A stretch of 64,000 bases of DNA from Yponomeuta sedellus (Eukaryota; Arthropoda; Insecta; Lepidoptera; Yponomeutidae), in the NCBI GenBank assembly GCA_934045075.1, contig OW203723.1, forward strand, positions 2,124,577 to 2,188,576. Reading direction: 5' to 3'. A program made the position numbers and the translations under genes. The first letter of the stretch is position 1, and every line of letters begins with the position of its first letter. The notes beneath the pieces were generated by a model that was given only the letters and a program-made list of their open reading frames with translations, was not told the DNA's origin and did not search any database. Below are positions 29,945 to 40,407 of the stretch, in pieces.

Positions 29945-30415
29945 GTAAGTAAAAGTGAAATTTCGAACAACTTACAATACTCTTTGTATTGTATTCGCTG
30001 CCTGTACGTAATACAGAGAGTATTGTAAAGAGGTTCAAAATTTCACTGATGTCGGTAGTCGCTCTATTAGCTCAGTTGGGAGAGAACTGGCACGGTTAGC
30101 CAGAGGTCGCGGGTTCGAGTCCCAGCATGGGTAAAATTTTTAGCCTCTAAATAGGTTTTTAAAATTGCCCTTAGCACGGCTTAGTGCATTAAAAAAAAAG
30201 AATATAATCATGTGGGTACAGTGATATCATTCCGATGTAAAACCTAACTGCAAAGTAGGTGCTCGGGGCGGCAACCTCAGGCAGATGTCGCAGCCTGTAC
30301 GTAATACAGCTCAGAGAGTATTGTAAAGAGGTTTAAAATTTCACTGATGTCGGTAGTCGCCCATTAGCTTAGTTGGGAGAATTAGTGCATTAAAAAAATG
30401 TATAGTAAAATATGC
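29945..30415 (+). mobile_element. Family C repeat, one unit plus part of a second
   Basis: The leader GTACGTAATACAGAGAGTAT, tRNA-like core (TATTAGCTCAGTTGGGAGAG, CGGGTTCGAGTCCCAGC) and right part lead straight into a second leader and A-box region (CATTAGCTTAGTTGGGAGA) about 300 bp later, where the second unit breaks off. Confidence 0.8.
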
Positions 30416-30624
30416 TTTAATCCTTACTAGTAAAGATAAGAGGCCACTCAATTTGTTGCCCACATTGCAATAAAGACAGCTGCTACGTTCAGTATCGAAC
30501 CGTTTTCAGCACAAATTCACAAAGAAATTCACAGATGGCGCTTACAGACGTGGCCATAGAAGAACTGGAATACGGCTGTCAAAACTAATCTGTGCTAAGA
30601 AAAAAATGCTTTTCTTGTTTGTAA

Positions 30625-30840
30625 AAGTAAATGCTGCAAGTGATGCTAATTACTTCTTCAGCCAGATGTTGCTGCCTGTACGTAATACAGAGAATATTGT
30701 AAAGAGGTTCGATATTTCACGGATGCCGTTGAGTCGCCCATTAGCTCAGTTAGAAAGAGCGCTGGCACTGATAGCCAGAGCGTCGCGGGTTCGAATCCCA
30801 GCATGGGTGGAATTTTTAGCCTCTAAATAGTTTAAAAAAA
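30625..30840 (+). mobile_element. Family C repeat
   Basis: Leader (CAGCCAGATGTTGCTGCCTG, GTACGTAATACAGAGAATAT) and tRNA-like core CCATTAGCTCAGTTAGAAAG to CGGGTTCGAATCCCAGC, ending in TTTAGCCTCTAAATAG. Confidence 0.8.
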
Positions 30841-31258
30841 AGTAAAAATATTTATTTAAAATGACTCAGTTAAATTACACAATTTAATGCACAGAATGAC
30901 AGTTCGTGTTTTACTCAAATATTAAGTAAGGTTTCGATGACAGCCCCCAAACTAGGCAGAGCCTGTATGCGCACGCCTAGAAGCGCCATGTATGAAATGC
31001 TTTGTGAACTTGTTCTGAAAACCGCTCATTGTTAAGAAGAAAAAGAAGATGAGATGATTAAGTCAAAACAGGTTGTGACGGTGCAAACCTCTTTACACCA
31101 TTTTTTTATATTTCATCAATGCTCTCTATCATTTTAAAAATCCGGCATGGGTGGAATTTTTAGCATCTAAATGCTAAAATTTCCACCCAAATAATACAAG
31201 TTTTCTACTTGTATTATAAATAAAATAAATAATGTAGTATATTTTGTACACGTATTTA
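30841..31258. other. Mostly unassigned; small family C remnant
   Basis: A 60-bp fold at 31140-31195 (CGGCATGGGTGGAATTTTTA against its own inverted part TAAAATTTCCACCCA) is a family C terminus. The rest holds no recognised feature. Confidence 0.5.
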
Positions 31259-31395
31259 GACCCGCTTTTTACTTCTTTTCCTACTCTCTAGGTTTTGCTG
31301 GAAGAAATCTCTTTCAGAGATAAGCTCGCCTTTGTACATGTTATTTCTTATGTAATGTCCTGTTAAATGTTTCGTGTGCGATAAAGTATAAAAAA
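31259..31395 (+). mobile_element. Retroposon 3' tail, GAGATAAGCTCG type
   Basis: GGTTTTGCTGGAAGAAATCT, GATAAGCTCGCCTTTGTACA and GTAATGTCCTGTTAAATGTT, ending in a TAAAAATAAA tail. Confidence 0.6.
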
Positions 31396-31568
31396 AATAA
31401 AAATAAATATAAAAACAAACACATTCAAATAAAGCACAACGTTGAAGTCGTTCCAGTTTAAACATCACAAGGTAAGCACGTAACATCGTAGACCTCGTTT
31501 TTGCTTAACATCAGGCGTGACTGGGGTTAAGTTTGTACAAATAAAAAAAAACTTCGTATAACTGAGTA

Positions 31569-31781
31569 TAGTGCGTTCACATTAACTTGACGCGTGAGAG
31601 AATTGTTAACAAGGACATAACATGTGAATTAGCTTTTGAACCTAATCGGAAGATGGTAAAACAAGCCCTCAATCCTTTTATTTTCCCCAAGTAATAAGAA
31701 TGATTTCTTATTTAACATGGTTACAGTAAACATCTCAGTGCTACCAATTCTCTCACGCGTCAAGTTAATGTGAACGCACGG
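31569..31781. mobile_element. MITE, 213 bp, TA target duplication (copy 1)
   Basis: The terminal repeats (GTGCGTTCACATTAACTTGA, then CGCGTGAGAGAATTG) are inverted perfectly over about 35 bp. TA flanks both sides (31567-31568, 31782-31783), as in Tc1/mariner-type insertions. The second copy (62429-62641) is the same length. Confidence 0.9.
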
Positions 31782-31783
31782 TA

Positions 31784-32151
31784 ATGGTAAAACCCTTTAA
31801 CCCCTTAAAAAAAGTGAAAAAAAAAAGGAAAAAAGTTGAAAGTAAAAAGGGGAAACGAAAGAAAAAACAAAAAAAAAGGAAAAGAAAAAAAAAAAACATT
31901 TAAACTCATTATAATTATATTAATTACTTATAGATTCACATTCTTATTTGATTTATTGCAATTTAATATTTTAATGTAATCCACTAAGGCTAAGAATATA
32001 GTACTATAAAAATTAAGCACAATTTTTTATCATATATAACCTTAATTTTAACATTTTAAAGTATTTTATTAATCATAATTATTTTACATTTTATATATAA
32101 TAGTGACTTAAAGGTTGCCACAATATAAATAGTGGCAGAACCTCGACAAAA
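31784..32151. other. A-rich unassigned stretch
   Basis: Purine-rich AAAAGGAAAA runs at 31806-31900 then AT-rich sequence. No feature recognised. Confidence 0.4.
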
Positions 32152-32156
32152 AAAAA

Positions 32157-33243
32157 CCCTTTAACCGGCAGAGTTAGAATACATTTTCACTGGTTTGGAA
32201 CTTTTGAACCCGTGAGGAGGCGAGCCTATTTTTATAACACGGAAAGGCGCGCGGGAGCAATTTGCTCACACAACTTTAAACGCTCATATATCTGCCGTTG
32301 TATTACTAATTGGCTTACAATTGATTTATATCAATAAAACAAGGTTTAATAGTTAAGAAAATAAGTATTTTAATTAAAACTATGAAACATTAACTCAACT
32401 TCTAGACCAAATAACAAAACAACTTAATTAAATTCTTAATTTTTTGGCAGTCTTCATAAAAGTCTCGTTAAAAATGTTCTGAACAAGAAATAATATAAAA
32501 TACTATTCTATGAAATTTTGAGAAATGTGCCTTTCGAAACATAGTAAGCACAAATATGTGGTATGTTCGGTGCAGAGTAATTACTTGCACTAAGTGCACG
32601 CTTTTTTTGAGCGTCTATTCTTACGTCTTGGACATAATATTGTTCGGTATTTGTTGCATGAAGACTGAATGACGGAACTGTCGCTTTCTATGTCGTCAAT
32701 ACGATTCTGTTTTTCTTTCTCAGGATCTGCATCCAACTTTTCACAAGAATCCTCTTCCAACCACGCACAAATTTAAGCTTGCTTTCGATCGTCCATTTTT
32801 GACGTTTAATACAACTAAAACAACAAATATATATATAATTAAAATATAACAACAGAGTGTCTACATAATAATTAAACAATATAATACAAAAATAACGAAA
32901 CAATACTTAGTAAAATACAATAATACTTTTTTTATTGGAAAAATAAATACTTACACGGATGGGCGCGTGATGAGCAAATTGCCGCAGAATGGTACACGGC
33001 TGTCAAAAGCGCTTCGCTGCGCGGTTGCAACGGAACTAACGAACAGGAGAGTTGCATCAGGGGGGAGGGGAAGAATACTTAGGAAGGTATCTAAGCGCTC
33101 GACACGCTATGACGTCGGTATCACTAAAAAAAAATCAATTTTATTTTTGTGTGAGCAAAATGCTCATAGCGCGCCTCCTCACGGGTTAAAGTTATAAGGT
33201 TATATTAATGGTGGGAACGTTTATATCATTGCCTGGTAAAGGG
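32157..33243. mobile_element. Non-autonomous element with piggyBac-like ends, ~1.09 kb
   Basis: The left end CCCTTTAACCGGCAG and right end GCCTGGTAAAGGG (followed by TTAA) are inverted, and subterminal blocks repeat inverted: AACCCGTGAGGAGGCG at 32208 and CGCCTCCTCACGGGTT at 33171-33186, and TTTGCTCACAC at 32260 with GTGTGAGCAAAATGCTC near 33150. Small frames inside (32688-32903 minus, 32967-33197 plus) have no recognised domain. TTAA on the left is not visible, so the superfamily call is tentative. Confidence 0.55.
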
Positions 33244-33626
33244 TTAATGCTCTCAATTTCAATTTCTGTGATAACACTTCGCCCACGTCTGTTGGAAACT
33301 CGACCGAGTTATGAGAACGGCGGTCACCTCTACATCGAATAGTTTATGTCATACCATTACAGAAATCAGGGAGTGACTGACCGGGTCAGACACGTGCGAC
33401 CGGCCGCCCTTACCCTCGGTTTGTGCCCAATTATAAACCGAATAATCACTGCAATTAAGTTCTGTTTGCCTTGTCCCTCGTAAAGGTTGATTTTGATTGC
33501 TTTTGTGTGAGCATTTTTGTTTAGCTTTGCAATTTCACTGTAACGTTGTTCGGTAATAAATTATGTAGATGGGATGAGTAATGTTTTATATTTACGCACG
33601 CATTCATCGAGTAAACATTAGCAGAG
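33244..33626. other. Unassigned, possibly single-copy spacer
   Basis: Relatively GC-rich at 33380-33440 (GCGACCGGCCGCCCTTACCC) with no repeat partner in the window and no coding motif. Confidence 0.35.
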
Positions 33627-33990
<364 letters not shown>

Positions 33991-34105
33991 ATATAAAACT
34001 TCTCGGTCTTGCAAAAGCAAACCTGCAAAAGTTATGGGCCACTTAACACGGTTCCACAATAAATCCTGTAAATTTTTGAACTAAAACTTTCGTAAGCACA
34101 ACACA

Positions 34106-34306
34106 TTGTAGACTTTTAGTCCGGATTTACTTACGGGTGTTGTTATATCGGAAAAGTCCGACCAGGTTTCGCTCCGATTCGCAGAGCTTAATCATGGTGA
34201 GCAGAGACGGAGCTCGCGTCGTCGGTTGCTTGTCTCACACTGAAACCTGGTCGGACTTTTCCGATATAACAACACCCGTAAGTAAATCCGGACTAAAAGT
34301 CTACAA
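34106..34306. mobile_element. Foldback MITE with perfect 64-bp inverted repeats
   Basis: 34106-34169 and 34243-34306 are exact reverse complements over 64 bp (TTGTAGACTTTTAGTCCGGA ...), separated by a 73-bp loop. The left flank (AACTAAAACTTTCGTAAGCA) recurs at 59040, so the insertion or a related element lies in a dispersed repeat. The lack of any mismatch suggests a recent origin or arm correction. Confidence 0.85.
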
Positions 34307-34310
34307 ATCC

Positions 34311-34837
34311 TGTAAAGCGTGAAAATGTAATAAAAAAAAGTTAATTTATAAGAAATTGAATACAGTAATTATGGTCTACTACGACTCCCACACTAGGCGC
34401 AGCTTGTGTCGTGGGTGACGGGTAGTTTACGTTCTTTTTAGTTGGCACCGGTTGACAGATGTTGTGATAAAAATGGCATTGTCCTTAAAACCATGGAACC
34501 ATGTCCCAGGCACTACAGCGTCGGAGTGGTCCCTTCACGTGTGAGTGAAGATACCACTGGACGCGGTATAAATCATCTCATTAAGTAGATGCAAAAAGGC
34601 CAATATATATATATATATATGTCCTAAAAAATAAGTTCTGAATATTTAAACTCGTGCTGTCCATATTAATTTTTGAATAAAAAAAAAACTAGAGTCTACG
34701 AAACTGGAAGTACGTCATGGACGAAAGTAGACATTATCAATTGAGATCCCAAGAGTTGTGAGTTTCAGGTCTCTTCACTGGAACTCTAAGCTGCTGAGAA
34801 GCAAAACGTGCAGTCGGTTAAAAATAGCAGCTCTATA
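34311..34837. other. Unassigned spacer
   Basis: A short TA run lies at 34603-34620. No gene or element recognised. Confidence 0.4.
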
Positions 34838-35160
34838 TGCATACATACATACATAACCTCACGCCTGTATCCCAGAGGGGTAGGCAGAGACCAGGGACTG
34901 CCACTTGCCACGATCCTGACAGATCACCTTCGCTTAATCAACGTTCATAAGTCGTTGCATGCACGCACGCCGGTTCCGGGTACTTTTTATCTTTCCCTTT
35001 GCTAATATATTCCCTATTTGGTCGATGTAAGTCCGTCTGGGACGTCCCTTACCAGCCCTTCCACTCACATTCGCAATATATATTTGTTTCGTCAATCTTT
35101 CTTCCTTCATCCTCCCCACATGTCCAAACCAACGCAACATTCCTTTCTCAATTCTCTATA
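34838..35160 (-). pseudogene. RTE-type LINE, carboxyl-terminal fragment
   Basis: The minus strand encodes MLRWFGHVGRMKEERLTKQI, then GRPRRTYIDQIGNILAKGK and RRACMQRLMNVD, the conserved tail of a lepidopteran RTE-like endonuclease-reverse transcriptase. Downstream the frame continues, damaged, toward DRGKWQSL-like sequence and ends in a TATG-repeat tail (34838-34855 complement). It is 5'-truncated and cannot make the catalytic domains. Other copies: 36545-36849, 36850-37065 and 58579-58985. Confidence 0.85.
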
Positions 35161-35169
35161 TGGATGATC

Positions 35170-35509
35170 CTCACGAAACATTGTTTAAAATAATGTTCTA
35201 GCACGAATATAATTTATATTCCACACAAAACTATGCAATAATATTCTAACACAAATTACTAATGATATCACACGAGTGGCAGACCACAGATTTACTCGGA
35301 TAACAATTATGAAAATTGTTAATTGCAATCATCGACATGCGAGCGCATTGTGCAATGGTTTTTAACCACAAAACCAAACAAAGGCAAAACACATAGGTGG
35401 GAATTTGGATCAAAACATTTTACGAGCAAAATATGGAATATACGCCATGAATTTTGGGCGGTTTGAAAGCTATAGCAATTTGAACGTGCCTAAACAATAG
35501 CTATCGAAT
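35170..35509. other. Unassigned AT-rich spacer
   Basis: No gene or repeat shared within the window recognised. Confidence 0.4.
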
Positions 35510-35516
35510 GTATTTG

Positions 35517-35770
35517 GCGGTGTGGCCTATATAATAGCACCAACCCAAATTCTTCCCGCGGGTATCGTAAAAGGCAACTAAGGGATACAAACCGGGGGGT
35601 GGGCAGCAGCGTCCCCTGCAGTACAATTCTACCAAACTGCGATCCCCAACCCGCATGCCCAGCGTGGAGATTATGGGCATTACCCACCAATGATGGTACA
35701 ACCTTGCGCTCATTAGGGGAGGGCTATGTCCAGCAGTGGACTAATATAGCCTGAAGAAGGATAAGAAGAA
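35517..35770 (+). mobile_element. RTE-tailed SINE (family B), 5'-truncated
   Basis: Flanked by GTATTTG at 35510-35516 and 35771-35777. Contains GCACCAACCCAAATTCTTCC, GCATGCCCAGCGTGGAGATT and GGGCTATGTCCAGCAGTGGA, ending GAAGAAGGATAAGAAGAA. The tRNA head is missing. Confidence 0.8.
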
Positions 35771-35828
35771 GTATTTGCTTGTTTTTTTTGAATAAATATA
35801 TTATATATCCTATAACTGTTCGTTCGTT

Positions 35829-35951
35829 GTCAACCCTTATATGTCCCCACTGCTGGGGCACGGTGCGTGCAACGCAGGAAGGGTAGGCCATACTCTACCA
35901 CGGTGGCCAAGTCCAGGTTGGTGGAGGATTGTAAGACAATGGCGGGCCTTA
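35829..35951 (-). mobile_element. 5S-derived SINE (family A), 3' fragment
   Basis: Minus strand: TCAACCCTTATATGTCCCCA, CACTGCTGGGGCACGG and GGTTGGTGGAGGATTGTAAG. Head missing. Confidence 0.8.
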
Positions 35952-36400
35952 TGAGGAGGCTTTCATTAAATCTGCCACTGTCAACAGTGGAAAGACCCTA
36001 GAACCCGCCCCCCCTCGGCAAAAGGACTAGAAAAGAAGCCGAAGACTGCTAGAAACAGTTTTTTCCCGCGTACTGTATTTATTTTTCCCGTTAGTATCGA
36101 GGTAAAGATTAAAAGCCTCTCCAAACAACGATTTAAGGCGACGGATCTTGACCGTTAGCGTCGGTACACAGAGGCGGGTCGACAATCGTTTAATTCAAGT
36201 ATTGACCAACTCGAAAGGACTGGGCTCAATAGAATAATTTGATTTATCCTCTGCCATACAATTGGATTGACTTGGCCGGGTGTTCGGACAGGAATTGGTT
36301 AAATTGTGTTACACCGGCTCTTTGCATGTACTGCGAGCCTTAAAACAGGTTGTAGTGCTCCACATTTATGCGTTTTTATGTGAAGTTAAACGCTTCACTA
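35952..36400. other. Unassigned, possibly single-copy
   Basis: Mixed composition with no repeat partner in the window and no recognised frame. Confidence 0.35.
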
Positions 36401-36541
36401 GCGATATCAACGCTTGTATGTCTCTACTGCTGAGTCACGGGTCTCTTCCTGCATCGCAGGACGGTTAGGCCATACCCACGGGGCCAAGCTCGGGTTGGTG
36501 GAGGATTGTAAGACAGTGGCGGGTATAGTACTGTTAGAAGG
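36401..36541 (-). mobile_element. 5S-derived SINE (family A), 3' fragment
   Basis: Minus strand: ATATCAACGCTTGTATGTCT, TGCATCGCAGGACGGTTAGG and GGTTGGTGGAGGATTGTAAG. It is cut where an RTE end begins. Confidence 0.8.
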
Positions 36542-36544
36542 TAA

Positions 36545-36849
36545 CAAAACCTCGCGCCTGTATCCCGGAGCTATAGGCAGAGACCAGGGACTGTCACTTG
36601 GCACGATCCTGACAGATCACCTTCGCTTCATCAACGTTTATAAGTAGTTGCATGCTCGGACGTCGCTTCTGGGTACTTTTTACCTTCCCCTTTGCTAATG
36701 CATCTCCTATTTGGTCGACGTATGTCCGCCTGGGGTGTCCCTTACCGGCCCTTCCACTCACATTCGCAATATATATTTGTTTCGTCAATATTTATTCCTT
36801 CATCCTTTCCATATGTCCAAACCAACGCATCATTTCTTTCTCAATTCTA
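36545..36849 (-). pseudogene. RTE-type LINE carboxyl end, left half of a head-to-head pair
   Basis: The minus strand encodes TKQIYIANVSGRAGKGHPRR and TYVDQIGDALAKGKVKS, then RRPSMQLLINVDEAKVICQD. It ends (at its upstream limit, 36849) against a second copy in the opposite orientation. Family copies: 34838-35160 and 58579-58985. Confidence 0.8.
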
Positions 36850-37065
36850 AAGGAAGGGCTGGTAAGGGACGTCCCAGGCGGACATACATCGACCAAATAG
36901 GGGATGTATTAGCAAAGGGGAAGATAAAAAGTAAATGGAGCCGGCGTGCGTGCATGAAACGACTTATGAACGTTGATGAAGCGAAGGTGATCTGTCAGGA
37001 TCGTGGCAAGTGGCAGTCCCTGGTCTCTGCCAACCCCTCTGGAAAACAGGTGTGAGGTTATGTAT
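36850..37065 (+). pseudogene. RTE-type LINE carboxyl end, right half of a head-to-head pair
   Basis: The plus strand encodes GRAGKGRPRRTYIDQIGDVL, AKGKIKSKWSRRACMKRLMN and VICQDRGKWQSLVSANPSGK then a stop near the end, as in the family. Both halves cover the same protein region, so this is not simple twin priming of one template; two insertions or a foldback duplication are more likely. Confidence 0.8.
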
Positions 37066-37070
37066 GTAGC

Positions 37071-37424
37071 AGTCAAGATTGTTTGTAGCGTAATTAAAAA
37101 GAATGCAGCTGTGTTTCAAATTTTTCACAACACAGCGGTAGTTGCTAACGATGTTGGAAATTCAATATTACTTTCAATCTAACTAGGTCTGTTGGAATTG
37201 CGCCGAGTTAGCCTTTGCACAGAGTTAGTATTGTAAATTGGGGTTATTTACCTGATGCCTCTGGGTTTCGTCTATTTGATTAGTGGATATTGTCTAGATT
37301 TCAAAGTGGACGATTATTTATTATGATAGCATCTAGTAATACCACAAATTTTCCTTTTCGACTGTATTTAATATTTTGTTGTTGGTTTTATTAACATTCC
37401 TTGCATATGTTTTGTTTACCTGTT
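37071..37424. other. Unassigned spacer
   Basis: No recognised feature. Confidence 0.4.
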
Positions 37425-37592
37425 GTTTAAAGAGAGCGGTGGCTTCTAAGTTGGAAGGTCGTGGTTTCGAATCCCGGCATGAACTAATGACTTAGTTTTC
37501 AAAGTTACGTACATTTTTGAAGTTTTAGTAGCAATACCAGTAGCTAATGGTAAAGGGCAACAGTGTGAGGAAACCCTAGTATCTGTTGTGAT
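37425..37592 (+). mobile_element. tRNA SINE (family D), deleted in the head
   Basis: GAGAGCGGTGGCTTCTAAGT, GGTCGTGGTTTCGAATCCCG (B box), AATGACTTAGTTTTCAAAGT and GTGAGGAAACCCTAGTATCT. The A-box part is shortened. A family B copy has inserted at its 3' side. Confidence 0.7.
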
Positions 37593-37605
37593 AATATTTT
37601 GGTCT

Positions 37606-37833
37606 TCTTCTTCTTCAGGCTACATCAGTCCACTGCTGGACACAGCCCTCCCCTAATGAGCGCCATAGCGCAAGGTTGTGCCATCATTGGGGGGTAATGC
37701 CTATAATCCTCACGCTGGGCATGCGTATTGGGGATCGCAGCTCGATGGAATTGTACTGCAGGGGATGCTGCTGCCCACCCTTGGGCAGCAGCGTCCCTTA
37801 GTCGCCTTCTACGATACCCGTGGGAAGAATTTG
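37606..37833 (-). mobile_element. RTE-tailed SINE (family B) with 13-bp target duplication
   Basis: Flanked by AATATTTTGGTCT at 37593-37605 and 37834-37846. Minus-strand body from the CTTCTTCTTCAGGCTACATC end to CGATACCCGTGGGAAGAATT; 5'-truncated. The duplication length is in the range made by target-primed reverse transcription. Confidence 0.9.
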
Positions 37834-37964
37834 AATATTTTGGTCTGAAAAATTTTAATTTTTAAGTTAAAGTTAAAAAATATTAGCTGCCCACAGAGCA
37901 ACGTTGTTTCGTTCTTATTTCTTTGTCGTAATATAATGAGTAATTGTTATGAATTGAAACTGAA

Positions 37965-38090
37965 ATTGACTGGCTATCCGTGCCAGAGCTCGCGGGTTCA
38001 AATCCCGGCATGGGTGGAAGTTTTAGCCTCTAAATAGGTTTTTAAAATTGTCCCTAGCTCGGGTTAGTGCAATAAAAATAATATAATCAA
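37965..38090 (+). mobile_element. Family C repeat, 3' half
   Basis: CTGGCTATCCGTGCCAGAGC joins CGCGGGTTCAAATCCCGGC and the right end TAGCCTCTAAATAGGTTTTT. Part of the core is inverted or rearranged (CTGGCTATCCGTGCCAG is the complement of the usual anticodon arm). Confidence 0.75.
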
Positions 38091-38466
38091 TTGACACTTT
38101 TTAAGAGGACCCATTTCGGATTAAATTCATAAAGAGCACTGCCTAGGCTCATAAATCCTGAAGGGGCCGCGTCAACTCGGTTGTTGTGCCAAAAGGCTCT
38201 TCGCCAATTTGCATTTTTCTTTTCTGAAAACTTCTGAAGATTAAACTTTCTTTGTGGAGACGTCACCGATGCTTGATAGAAAACCCGGGCGGCTTCGTTT
38301 TTACAAAAGACATTGTTCGGTTTGAGTGAATTATTTGAGTCTTAAGAGAAATTGCCAAATGTGAGCGATATTGTGTAAAGGTACTTAGACAACAAAAGAC
38401 TGACAGATTACTAATAACGTTTATTACACATCACCTGAATCATAATCTAAGAATCTAAAAACCGAA
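38091..38466. other. Unassigned spacer
   Basis: No recognised feature. Confidence 0.4.
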
Positions 38467-38796
38467 GCATGGCTTAGTGGAACCGAGTGATTGGAATCAA
38501 TCACTTAGGTTAAGCAACAGCAGGCGCGGTCAGGCGGTCTACCGCTAGTGACATTTCTCCAATCGCTTCTATGCTTCGCAAGGCACGTTAATCCTTTGGT
38601 GCCGGTTTTCATGTAATGGTAGTCGTTAACCCATGTCAGAGGCCTTATGGGCGGCTTGATAACTTCTGACAGTAAGGCTCGCCACTGTCTTACAATCCTC
38701 CACCAACCCGGTCTTGGCCCCCGTGGTGGAGTATGGCTTAACTTTCCTGCGATGCAGGAAGGGACCCATATCCTAGCAGTGGGGACTTACAAGGGC
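38467..38796 (+). mobile_element. 5S-derived SINE (family A) with a promoter deletion
   Basis: Head GTTAAGCAACAGCAGGCGCG is followed by GTCAGGCGGTCTACCGCTAG, so the box-C-like GGATGGGTGA is deleted. The rest runs to GGGGACTTACAAGGGCC. Confidence 0.85.
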
Positions 38797-38811
38797 CTTT
38801 CTAAGTTTAAG

Positions 38812-38900
38812 CGTGGCGGTAGCCCAGTGGGTCGAACAATTGATTCGGAGGCAAGAGAACAGGTTTGTTTTCTGGAGCAAGCAAGTACCCATGACTTTTT
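38812..38900 (+). mobile_element. tRNA head of a family B SINE
   Basis: GCGTGGCGGTAGCCCAGTGG and GAACAATTGATTCGGAGGCA then GAGAACAGGTTTGTTTTCTG (decayed B box). Abuts the end of the family A copy. Confidence 0.6.
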
Positions 38901-39164
38901 TTGATCAAGCCGTGGCTTTGTTTTAAATTTCTAGAGAAATATAACACTTGTAGAGATTGCCTATAAACGGGATTAGTCATTTAGAAAATTTTACAACTTT
39001 TTTAGTGATTTTAGTGTATTCTTGCAAATAAATCATCAATAAATCATACGTTTAACCCACCTACTCAAAAGGCGCTTAACCTTTGTTTTATTTAACCAAG
39101 GTTACGCAGGCTTTAAGTAGGTACCTTTTATTAAGTCTCACATAAACTGTCGCAACCACAACTA

Positions 39165-39470
39165 CTAGGTTCCTCAGACTTAGGCTGACAAAGGTTAATA
39201 CGTCCTTTATTGTATACGTTTCAGCTGAATCCCTGATCCCTGAAGATAATAAGCTTGCCAGGAACACGGTTCAAATACTGCGTAAAGTACATTTTGTCAA
39301 GAGCCTACTATAACATTACAAATTATTTAAACAACAACGTTATCTAGACTAATGCCAGTTCAATGCATGACAATAATATGTAAACTCTGTTAAAGATGTC
39401 TTAAAAGACTTAGATAAGACAAAGTTTGGTTTTTTTGGCCATGTTTTCTACAAAATTATCTATGGGAGGT
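39165..39470 (+). pseudogene. CR1/Jockey-group LINE, decayed 3' part (copy 3)
   Basis: Plus-strand sequence similar to 48920-49200: AGGTTAATACGTCCTT, ATTGTATACGTTTCAGC, CACGGTTCAAATACTGCGTA, ACATTTTGTCAAGAGCCTAC and AAGACAAAGTTTGG. Several indels disrupt the frame. Confidence 0.65.
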
Positions 39471-39565
39471 CGCGGGTTCGAATCCCGGCAAAGGTGGAAT
39501 TTTTAGCCTCTAAATAGGTTTTTAAAATTGTCCTTAGCACGGGTTAGTGCATTAAAAAGAATATT
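39465..39565 (+). mobile_element. Family C repeat, 3' end
   Basis: AGGTCGCGGGTTCGAATCCC, then TTTTTAGCCTCTAAATAGG and CACGGGTTAGTGCATTAAAA. Truncated at the B box. Confidence 0.75.
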
Positions 39566-39894
39566 TTATTTATAACTTGTTCACACGTCAGAAAGGGCAG
39601 CGAAATTATGTTGGATGATTCTTTCCCTCACCGTGGTTATTTTTATTTAATTTGATCAATATCTAAACTTACCTAATAAATAATCTTGATTAGACCCGTA
39701 TAATATAAAAATATATGTCTAAACTATCACTCAAGCAATGTAATAGATTACTTGCTCGTGCATATTTACACGCGCTAGTAATATATTTAATTCCTTGCTA
39801 GATTGTCTAAGTAAGTCTTCGTGACAGGGACGGAGCAACCCCATGCTCGCTCGCTCCCTTTATGCGAAGGCATGTGCTCTATAGTGGGACATAC
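39566..39894. other. Unassigned spacer
   Basis: No recognised feature apart from a weak SINE-body remnant (CTCGCTCGCTCCCTTTATGC, near 39850). Confidence 0.35.
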
Positions 39895-40105
39895 ATAGTT
39901 ACTTAACATAACATTTACATACAGGCACATACATTGCTTCTGGCCCCAGACTAAGATAACCTGTGTCGTGGGAATCAGAATAGCGACGTCACAAACATGT
40001 AAACATCCTAGACCCGGGGTTTTTTTTTGTCCCTAGAGACCCGAGACCTCTCGCATGGTAGGCAGCGCTACTGCTGAGCCACTTACTGGTAGTTAGGCTG
40101 GGTAA
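39895..40105 (-). mobile_element. tRNA SINE (family F), diverged copy
   Basis: Minus-strand copy with the tail region (ACATACATTGCTTCTGGCCC, CCTGTGTCGTGGGAATCAGA) and a decayed tRNA head (GACCTCTCGCATGGTAGGCA). The better copy is at 53580-53775. Confidence 0.65.
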
Positions 40106-40404
40106 GAAAGTTTCTTACGAAACGGTCTTCTGTTTCCGTCTATTTCGTTTTCTTCCAAGGATTGTCCTTCCCTTGTTATTTATGAAGTAATTTAACTTCT
40201 TTATGCGGCGCATTCCGTTGTCCTTAATCGAAGCAATTTATCCTTTGCCACTTGCATTTTTGTTCTTTTCGGTGTTGCCATGCGATTTATGCCTAATAGT
40301 TGTACTTTATTTATTCAGTCCGGTGTTATTTTCAAATGAACATCAAACACGCAATGAAGTGCGAGCCCAAGAGTGGTTTTAATGATAGAAGAAAATAAAA
40401 TAGA
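40106..40404. other. Unassigned spacer
   Basis: AT-rich; no recognised feature. Confidence 0.4.
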
Positions 40405-40407
40405 ATA

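Noticed and set aside
32688..33197. piggyBac transposase remnant inside the 1.09-kb element
   Set aside because: I searched the small frames for the cysteine-rich end and catalytic aspartates and found no convincing match.
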